Shown here piece after piece: positions 58,434 through 64,000 of a stretch of DNA of 64,000 nt; position 1 is the stretch's first letter, and the number at the start of each line of letters is the position of its first letter. The notes beneath the pieces are model-generated. The model was given only the letters and a program-made list of their open reading frames with translations, did not search any database and was not told the origin of the DNA. Origin of the DNA: Deltaproteobacteria bacterium (GTDB lineage Bacteria > Desulfobacterota > Binatia > HRBIN30 > JACQVA1); contig JACQVA010000097.1 of the NCBI GenBank assembly GCA_016210005.1, forward strand, positions 1-64,000, given 5' to 3'. A program made the translations under genes and the position numbers.

Positions 58434-60164
58434 TCAGGCCGCCGGCAGCTGCAGAATGCGGTCGTACCTCTTGATCCGCGAGGCATCGCCGCTGCTGATG
58501 CGCCGCGCGTTCATCTCGACTGCCAACATGTGCCGGCTGATGAAGGTGGCCGCCAGCTCGCGCTTCTCGTCGGCTAGGCGCGCTTGCAACAGCAACTCGG
58601 CCGCTACCACCACGTCGATCACCATCTCGCAGACGCGCTTGGCGTTGAGCAAGGCGTACTGCGGATCACCCATCAGCGCCGGCAGCGAGGTGTTGATCCA
58701 GTCGATGCCGGCGCAGACCTGCTGGACCAGATCGGGATCGCTAGCCCGCAATGACTCCAGCTCACCGCGCGTGTTGTCGAGGGTGGCCAGCAGCGCCCCC
58801 TTGGCCATTTCCTTGAGCGCGAAGCTGGCTTGGATCTCCGAGGTGCCCTCGTAGATCGTGGTGATGATGGAGTCGGAGTGGTAATGGCCCGCCGGCGACT
58901 CGGCCATGTAGCCGATGCCGCCGTGCACCTGGATGCCTTTGCGGGTGACGTCGTTGCTGATCTCGGTGGCGTAGTACTTACACAGCGGCGTGAAGAAGCG
59001 GATCAACTGGCTGTTGCGCTCGAACTCTTCCTGCAAGCGGGCACGGCCGGAGTCGGCCGCGCTGCGAGTCGAGGCCAGATACAGGCGGATCGCCTCGGTG
59101 TGGTCGATCAGGGCGCAGGTGCGGTAGAGCAGGGCGCGCGCCGCTTGGATGTTGATCGCCATCAGGGTGAGCAGCGACTTGACCAGCGGCTGCTCGATGA
59201 TCGGTGCGCCGAATTGTACCCGTTCCAGGGCATAGGCCCGGGCCTGGCCGAAGGCCGCCTCGGCAATCCCGATGGCTTGCGCGGCAACGCCGAGCCGGGC
59301 TTGGTTCATTAGATCGAGCATCGCGCGAAAGCCGGCGCCGGCTTTGCCCAACAGGAATGCCTGGGCGTGGTTGAACTCGACCACGCACGTGGGCGAGCCG
59401 TGGATGCCGAGCTTGGTCTCCGTGCGCGCCACCCGCACGGTGTTGGGCTGGCCGTCAGGCAGTACTCGCGGGCAGAGCAGCAAGCTGAGTCCGTTGGTGG
59501 TGCCTTTGGACTGCGCGAATGACGCGGCGTCACGCGCCAGCACCAGGTGTACATCCGCGCCACCGTTGGTGATGAAGATCTTCTCGCCGTCGATGAAGTA
59601 GCGGCCGCCTTCTGCGCTTACCCGTGTCACGATGCCGCCGAGATCCGAGCCCGCCTGGGGCTCGGTCAGATCCATCGAGCCCTGCAATTCGCCGCTGGCG
59701 AAGCGTGGCAGGTAGCTTCGTTTCAGCTCCTCGCTGCCGTACTTCTCGATGTCGCCGGCAACCCCGGCTTGCAGGCCGACGATGGTCATCAAGCTGGCAT
59801 CGGCCCGCGCCACCATTTCCAGGTAAGCGCAGTTGAGCAACAGCGGCAGGCCATAGCCGCCGTAATCCGGGCTCAAAGGCAAGCAGATGAGACCGGCGGC
59901 GCGCAGCTTGTCGTAGCCGGCGGCGATGTGCGCCGGCACCACCACCTGGCCGCCGAGCAGGCGCACCTCCTCGTGCCAATGGGCGCGGGCGTTTTCGGCG
60001 ATATCCTCACAGACTGTGGCGGTGGTGCGCATGATCGCCTTGTAGGTGTCGAGCTCTTCGGCCACGCTCGCCGCCTCGCCGCGGCAAAGGCGGAAATAGC
60101 GCGGCCAGTCAACCCGGTGGTCGATGAACAGATGCATATCCCGGTGGAAGAAATCGTTGATCAT
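58434..60164 (-). CDS. Acyl-CoA dehydrogenase
   Basis: FAD enzyme oxidising an acyl-CoA to the 2-enoyl-CoA. The 576-residue protein has the FAD/substrate segment MDLTEPQAGSDLGGIVTRVS, the FITNGG motif (IDGEKIFITNGGADVH), the helical region RVQFGAPIIEQPLVK, and the catalytic-base loop IYEGTSEIQ. The long C-terminal domain (acyl-CoA dehydrogenase C-terminal/Z-type) and N-terminal helix place it in the large FadE-type group. ATG 60164 is preferred over the upstream ATG 60215 because gggagga lies in front of it. Chain-length specificity is unknown; it could also act on aromatic or dicarboxyl-CoA substrates. Confidence 0.95.
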   Translation of the reverse strand: MINDFFHRDMHLFIDHRVDWPRYFRLCRGEAASVAEELDTYKAIMRTTATVCEDIAENARAHWHEEVRLLGGQVVVPAHIAAGYDKLRAAGLICLPLSPDYGGYGLPLLLNCAYLEMVARADASLMTIVGLQAGVAGDIEKYGSEELKRSYLPRFASGELQGSMDLTEPQAGSDLGGIVTRVSAEGGRYFIDGEKIFITNGGADVHLVLARDAASFAQSKGTTNGLSLLLCPRVLPDGQPNTVRVARTETKLGIHGSPTCVVEFNHAQAFLLGKAGAGFRAMLDLMNQARLGVAAQAIGIAEAAFGQARAYALERVQFGAPIIEQPLVKSLLTLMAINIQAARALLYRTCALIDHTEAIRLYLASTRSAADSGRARLQEEFERNSQLIRFFTPLCKYYATEISNDVTRKGIQVHGGIGYMAESPAGHYHSDSIITTIYEGTSEIQASFALKEMAKGALLATLDNTRGELESLRASDPDLVQQVCAGIDWINTSLPALMGDPQYALLNAKRVCEMVIDVVVAAELLLQARLADEKRELAATFISRHMLAVEMNARRISSGDASRIKRYDRILQLPAA

Positions 60165-60306
60165 GCCTTTTCCTCCCGGCTTTGGTCCGTGATCTCGCTT
60201 GATGCGACGCATCATACCAGGAATTGCGGGGTAGGGTACCCTGGCAGCGGGCGGTTGTCATTCGTGTGCCCCGCAGATAGGGGAACACGGCGATGACAGG
60301 CCGGGG

Positions 60307-61815
60307 ATGCAGGGCGAGGGCGTAATAACGGCAGGGGAGAGCCGCTTCGAGACCGTGCGGCGGCGCAGCGGGTTGATCGGGGCACCGCTGGTATTCGCGG
60401 CGGTTTGGCTGGCGGCGCCGGACCTGCCCGCGCCGGCGCACCGTCTGGCAGCGATCTTGGCGGCGGTGGTGGTGTTGTGGGTCAGCGAGGCCATCCCGAT
60501 GGCCATGACCGCCTTCATTGGTGTCGCCGCTGCCGTGGTATTGCAGGTGGCGCCGGCTGCGGCCGCCTTCGCGCCTTTTGCCGATCCGTTGATCTTCTTG
60601 TTCATCGGTACCTTCATGCTGGCGCAGGCGATCTTCTTCCACGGCCTCGATCGCCGCTTCGCCTTCGCCATCCTGGGGCTGCCGGGAGTCGGCCAGCGGC
60701 CCGGGCGCATCCTGGTCGCCTATGCGCTGGTGGCCTGCTTGATCTCGATGTGGATCAGCAACACGGCCACCACCGCCATGATGTTCCCGATCGGGGTCTC
60801 GCTGCTCGCGTTTCTGGAGTCGCACCGGCAGGCCGGCCGCCTGCCGGCGGCATACGGTACCGTGCTGCTGCTGTCCAATGCGTTTGCCGCCTCGATCGGC
60901 GGACTGGCCACGCCGGTGGGTACGCCTCCCAACCTCATCGGGATCGGCTTCATCCGGCGGGAAACCGGCATGGCTCTGCCCTTCTTCACTTGGATGGCGC
61001 TGGCAGCCCCAGTAGCGGCGGTGCTCTTCGCCTGGGCGGTATTCAACCTGCGGCGCAGCGGCGTGCGCGGCAACCTGGCGCTGAGCGGGGTGACGGAGCT
61101 GATCCAAGCCGAACGCGCGGCGCTGGGTCCATGGACTCGCGGTCAAATCAACACCATGGTTGCCTTCGGCTCTACGGTTGCGCTCTGGGTGCTTCCCGGA
61201 GTTGTCGCCTTGATTGCCGGTCAGGAGCATCCGCTCTACCGCCAGCTGGCCGCGACTTTGCCGGAAGGGGCGGTGGCGCTATTGGGTGCCGGCTTGCTCT
61301 TCATCCTGCCGATCAATCTAGGCCGGCACGAGTTCACTCTCAGTTGGGCCGAGGCCGTGAAGATCGATTGGTGGATTGTCTTTCTATACGGTGGCGGCAT
61401 TGCCCTTGGTACGCTGGCGTTTCAAACCGGTCTGGCTGACGCGCTCGGGCGGGGCTTGACCGGTCTGCTCGGCGTACGCAGCAGCCTGGGGCTGCTCGCG
61501 CTCTCGACCGCCTTGGCGACAGTGCTGTCGGAGACCACCAGCAACACCGCCTCCGCCAACATGGTCGTGCCGGTGGTGATCGCCTTTGCCCGTTCTGCTG
61601 GCATTGATCCCGTGCTGCCCGCCATCGGCGCCACCATGGGCGCCTCGCTCGGCTTCATGCTGCCGGTGTCGACCCCGTGCAACGCCATTGTTTACGGCTC
61701 TGGGCGCATACCGCTCACCGCCATGATGAGGCACGGCGTTCTGCTCGATGTCGCCGGCGTCGTCGCCATCATCGCCGTCCTCGGCCTGCTCGGGCCATTG
61801 ATACTGGGCCGCTAG
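60307..61815 (+). CDS. DASS-family (SLC13-like) sodium/anion symporter
   Basis: 502-residue membrane protein with 11-12 hydrophobic spans. It carries the two Ser-Asn-Thr repeat motifs of the family (WISNTATTAMMFPIG and SETTSNTASANMVVPV) and the ion-site loops GGLATPVGTPPNLIGIG and LPVSTPCNAIVYGSG. These transporters import dicarboxylates, citrate, sulfate or phosphate with sodium; the substrate cannot be read. Divergent from the acyl-CoA dehydrogenase with a 142-bp gap, which fits uptake of a carboxylate feeding acyl-CoA metabolism, an inference only. Confidence 0.93.
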   Translation: MQGEGVITAGESRFETVRRRSGLIGAPLVFAAVWLAAPDLPAPAHRLAAILAAVVVLWVSEAIPMAMTAFIGVAAAVVLQVAPAAAAFAPFADPLIFLFIGTFMLAQAIFFHGLDRRFAFAILGLPGVGQRPGRILVAYALVACLISMWISNTATTAMMFPIGVSLLAFLESHRQAGRLPAAYGTVLLLSNAFAASIGGLATPVGTPPNLIGIGFIRRETGMALPFFTWMALAAPVAAVLFAWAVFNLRRSGVRGNLALSGVTELIQAERAALGPWTRGQINTMVAFGSTVALWVLPGVVALIAGQEHPLYRQLAATLPEGAVALLGAGLLFILPINLGRHEFTLSWAEAVKIDWWIVFLYGGGIALGTLAFQTGLADALGRGLTGLLGVRSSLGLLALSTALATVLSETTSNTASANMVVPVVIAFARSAGIDPVLPAIGATMGASLGFMLPVSTPCNAIVYGSGRIPLTAMMRHGVLLDVAGVVAIIAVLGLLGPLILGR

Positions 61816-61915
61816 CGCGCCGGCCCGGCGGCATGCGTTGGCGTACAAGGGCATTCATGCGGAATCCGCTTGATCCGCTCAATCCGTTATAAGCCTTCTG
61901 TCTTCTGCACTCCGG

Positions 61916-62388
61916 GTCCGCGACAAACTTGTGGGTAACGTGGTGCCGACCCTGATCCTGTTCGGTGTTATGGCCGTCATTCCCGCGAAAGCGGGAATCC
62001 AGTTTGGCGTTTGGCGCTATGGACAAGCAGTTCTGCGTTTACATCCTGGCCAGCAAACTGAACGGCGCGCTGTACATTGGGGTGACCTCACAGCGAAGCG
62101 CACGGCTGCGCAGAGCCCGCAATCGTGCGGGAGAAGCAGCTGAAGAAGTGGCGCCGCGCCTGGAAGAGCTGATCGAAGCTCAGAACCCGGACTGGCGAGA
62201 CCTCTATGACGAGATCGTGTAGCGCTGGCGGGTCGTAGCGAGCCGGTGGCGTGGATTCCCGCTTTCGCGGGAATGACAAATTGCGTCCCTTTCGCCCATG
62301 GGCCTCGGCCCCTGACAGTACACAGTACTGTCAGACTGGTGAGGATTTGCCCGGTCGGCTGCACGGTACCCACAGATGTGTCGCACAC
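61916..62388. mobile_element. 473-bp inverted-repeat element enclosing a GIY-YIG pseudogene (copy 2)
   Basis: Outer imperfect terminal inverted repeats of about 26 bp: gtccgcgacaaacttgtggg at 61916 and the inverted equivalent ending tgtgtcgcacac at 62388. A second, perfect 25-bp inverted repeat lies inside (61976-62000 and 62253-62277), each arm being the attcccgcgaaagcgggaat hairpin with flanks. The gene sits between the inner repeats. A 23-bp hairpin matching copy 1 occurs at 62312-62334. The outer regions match the 177-bp element at 65-241 in inverted orientation, which shows they are one mobile family. The 62223-62472 stretch up to mlaE holds only this element and its flank. Confidence 0.75.
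62019..62222 (+). pseudogene. Degenerate GIY-YIG endonuclease gene
   Basis: Reads MDKQFCVYILASKLNGALYI then GVTS: the intact first strands of a COG2827-type GIY-YIG domain (YVYIL, LYIG). The next expected part, with the catalytic Arg/His helix (about 30 residues), is missing. After it, the residues REKQLKKWRRAWK occur only in another frame, and the frame returns for ELIEAQNPDWRDLYDEIV. Compared with the copy at the window start, four bases (atcg) are absent just before ELIE. So an internal deletion plus a 4-bp deletion leave an open but scrambled 67-residue frame with no catalytic Arg or Glu. Confidence 0.8.
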
Positions 62389-62472
62389 CCCTTGTGGGCA
62401 GGCGACGGCGGCGGCGCGTGAACCCGCAGTCGTCCTGTGCTAGAGGCAAGGGCCGCATGCCGCGTTTGTTCC

Positions 62473-63555
62473 ATGGCTGAGGAAGTGGTGATGGAAGCGC
62501 CGACGCAGCTGCGCGCGCTCACCGCGGCAACCCAGTTGCTGGCGCGCGGGCGGGCGGAGATTGCCCGCGGCCGTTCACTGGTGGTCGATCTCAGCGGCGT
62601 CGGGGTAATCGGCTCGAACGGGGCCGCCGCGCTGCTGAGCCTGCGCCACGCCGCGCAAAAGGCCGCGCTCGGCTTCACTTTGCGGGGAGTACGCCCCGCC
62701 CACGTGCAGGAGCTCGCGCAACTGCCGGCGCCGCAGATGTCCGGCGAAGGCCGCGAGGAAGAGACCACCCTCGCGCTTTACCTGGGAGCGATCGCCGAGG
62801 AGGTGGCGGCGCAGTGCGTCGATTTCCTCAGCCTGATGGCCGACACCGTCTACTGGTGCGGCTTGCGGCTGGTGGGCCGCGGCCCGTGGCGGCGCGGGCA
62901 GTTCGTGCGCGAGGCCATCGCCATCGGCAACGAGGGGCTGCCGATCGTCGCGGTGGTGGCGTTGCTGGTCGGGCTGGTGACCGCCTTTCAAGCCGCCGAT
63001 CAACTGCGCCAATTCGGGGCTAACATCTTCATCGCCAACCTCGTCGGCCTGGGGGTGGTGCGCGAGCTGGGGCCGCTGATTACGGCCATCCTGATTGCCG
63101 GCCGCAGCGGCTCGGCGATGGCGGCCGAGTTGGGCACCATGGCGGTGGAAGAAGAGATCGACGCGCTGCGAGTAATGGGCATCGACCCGGTTCCCTACCT
63201 CGTCGTTCCCAAAGCCTTCGCGACCCTGGTCAGCGTCCCGGCGCTGACCATGTTGGCCAACATCGTCGGCATACTCGGTGGCTTCATCATCGCCATCGGC
63301 TATCTCGATCTCTCCCCCGATGCCTTCTACGCCCAACTTGTCAGCGCGCTCGATCCGTGGGACCTACTCACCGGCATCATCAAGAGCGTGCTGTTCGCCG
63401 CCGTGATCGTCAGCGTCGGCTGCCACTTTGGCTTGCGTCTGCACGGGGGCGCGGAAGACGTCGGGCGAGCAGCGACCGACGCCGTGGTGGCCTCGCTGTT
63501 CTTGATCATTCTGGTCGACGGCATCTACGTTACGCTCGAAACGGTGTTCACATGA
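62473..63555 (+). CDS. mlaE: MlaE-type ABC permease with N-terminal STAS domain
   Basis: Inner-membrane permease of an Mla-like phospholipid/hydrophobic-molecule transporter that maintains outer-membrane lipid asymmetry. 360 residues: a STAS-like domain at 1-90 (SLVVDLSGVGVIGSNGAAAL, in the position of the separate MlaB protein), then the MlaE core with about five spans (VALLVGLVTAFQAADQLRQF, ANIFIANLVGLGVVRELGPL, LIAGRSGSAMAAELGTMAVE and EEIDALRVMGIDPVPYLVVP). ATG 62473 chosen; GTG 62437 would add 12 residues. Stop overlaps mlaF. Confidence 0.94.
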   Translation: MAEEVVMEAPTQLRALTAATQLLARGRAEIARGRSLVVDLSGVGVIGSNGAAALLSLRHAAQKAALGFTLRGVRPAHVQELAQLPAPQMSGEGREEETTLALYLGAIAEEVAAQCVDFLSLMADTVYWCGLRLVGRGPWRRGQFVREAIAIGNEGLPIVAVVALLVGLVTAFQAADQLRQFGANIFIANLVGLGVVRELGPLITAILIAGRSGSAMAAELGTMAVEEEIDALRVMGIDPVPYLVVPKAFATLVSVPALTMLANIVGILGGFIIAIGYLDLSPDAFYAQLVSALDPWDLLTGIIKSVLFAAVIVSVGCHFGLRLHGGAEDVGRAATDAVVASLFLIILVDGIYVTLETVFT

Positions 63556-64000
63556 GCGGCGAGCCGCTGGTCGAAGCCGACAACGTGGTGGTCGAGTTCG
63601 GCGAACATCGGGTGCTGAAGGGCTTGACGCTGACGATCAATGCCGGCGAGGTGGTGTGTTTGATCGGCGGCAGCGGTAGTGGCAAGACCACCTGCCTGCG
63701 CGCACTGCTCGGCCTGATCATGCCGGTCAGCGGCTCGATTCGGGTGCTGGGGGTGGATCTGGTGCGCGCCGACGAGCACCAGCGGGCGCACGTGGCGCGG
63801 CAGATGGGGATGCTTTTCCAACATGGGGCGCTGCTGGGCAGCCTGACGACCGAGGAGAACGTGGCCTTGCCGCTGATGCAACGGGGCGATCTGGCTCCGG
63901 AGATGATCCGCAGCCTGGCGCGTACCCGACTGGCGCAGGTGGGCTTGGGCGACGCAGTGTGCAATTATCCGCGCGAGCTGTCCGGGGGTATGCAGAAACG
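63552..64000 (+). CDS. mlaF: Mla-type ABC transporter ATP-binding protein, N-terminal part (cut by window edge)
   Basis: The frame opens at ATG 63552 over the mlaE stop and runs off the window. The visible 149 residues include VVEFGEHRVLKGLTLTINAG, Walker A GGSGSGKTT, the Q-loop MGMLFQHGALLGSLTTEENV (MlaF-like FQxGALFxS) and the start of the ABC signature ELSGGMQKR. Pairs with MlaE. No stop is in the window, which is why the gene is partial. Confidence 0.95.
   Translation, partial: MSGEPLVEADNVVVEFGEHRVLKGLTLTINAGEVVCLIGGSGSGKTTCLRALLGLIMPVSGSIRVLGVDLVRADEHQRAHVARQMGMLFQHGALLGSLTTEENVALPLMQRGDLAPEMIRSLARTRLAQVGLGDAVCNYPRELSGGMQK

Overview
This is a GC-rich bacterial chromosome segment with about 53 protein-coding genes on both strands, densely packed and often with overlapping stop and start codons. 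I recognise no rRNA, tRNA or CRISPR array. Several traits point to a Gram-negative, deltaproteobacterium-like lineage. They are a complete type II secretion operon, an Mla-type lipid transporter with a STAS-fused permease, large multihaem cytochromes, secreted cysteine-rich proteins with a C-terminal hydrophobic/basic sorting tail, Thr/Pro-rich linkers, and acyl-CoA dehydrogenase plus enoyl-CoA hydratase genes. Binatota/Desulfobacterota or Myxococcota relatives seem likely, but that placement is inference and nothing in the window proves it.

Layout. 1-241: the end of a GIY-YIG endonuclease gene, followed by a 177-bp inverted-repeat element. 267-6452 (minus strand): a type IIA topoisomerase B subunit, a hybrid sensor kinase with its response regulator, and a patatin-like lipase. 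6686-11165: a complete branched-chain amino-acid type ABC transporter (livKHMGF). 11169-14073: a LOG-family nucleotide hydrolase, 5-formyl-THF cyclo-ligase, S-adenosylmethionine synthetase and a small basic protein. 14105-20136: a chain of nearly overlapping genes combining a surface-sugar module (GT-C membrane protein, sugar epimerase, nucleotide-sugar dehydrogenase, GT2 transferase) with an ECF sigma factor, its zinc anti-sigma factor and a DUF3106-like secreted protein; dinB follows. 21773-30170: two giant secreted multihaem cytochromes c carrying PKD and LamG-like modules, facing a 959-residue secreted cysteine-rich protein on the other strand. 33205-37364: ileS-lspA and an enoyl-CoA hydratase. 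37454-40377: secreted proteins and an orphan IS1595-like zinc-ribbon gene. 40476-41548: msrA and an A-type Fe-S carrier, convergent and overlapping. 41724-54701: the gspCDEFGHIJKLMN operon, followed by secA with a very large insertion. 58434-61815: an acyl-CoA dehydrogenase and a DASS-family anion symporter. 61916-62388: a second copy of the GIY-YIG/inverted-repeat element, here degenerate. 62473 to the end: mlaE and mlaF (cut by the window edge).

How the parts may work together. The Sec motor (SecA), the type II secretion system and LspA form an export route. It could carry the many signal-peptide proteins encoded nearby, including the two cytochromes, so an extracellular electron-transfer or redox-surface role is a reasonable inference for 21.8-33.1 kb. 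The sugar genes, sigma factor and anti-sigma factor look like one transcription unit that would couple envelope stress sensing to surface polysaccharide.

The most novel-looking items are: the cytochrome pair with unusual haem motifs (CX4CH, CX5CH and a possible CX21CH); a GIY-YIG nuclease gene nested in two layers of inverted repeats, with a gene-less derivative 62 kb away; degenerate 7-bp tandem repeats that have become coding sequence in two genes; and an orphan IS1595 zinc-ribbon protein with a small partner gene and direct repeats next to its start.
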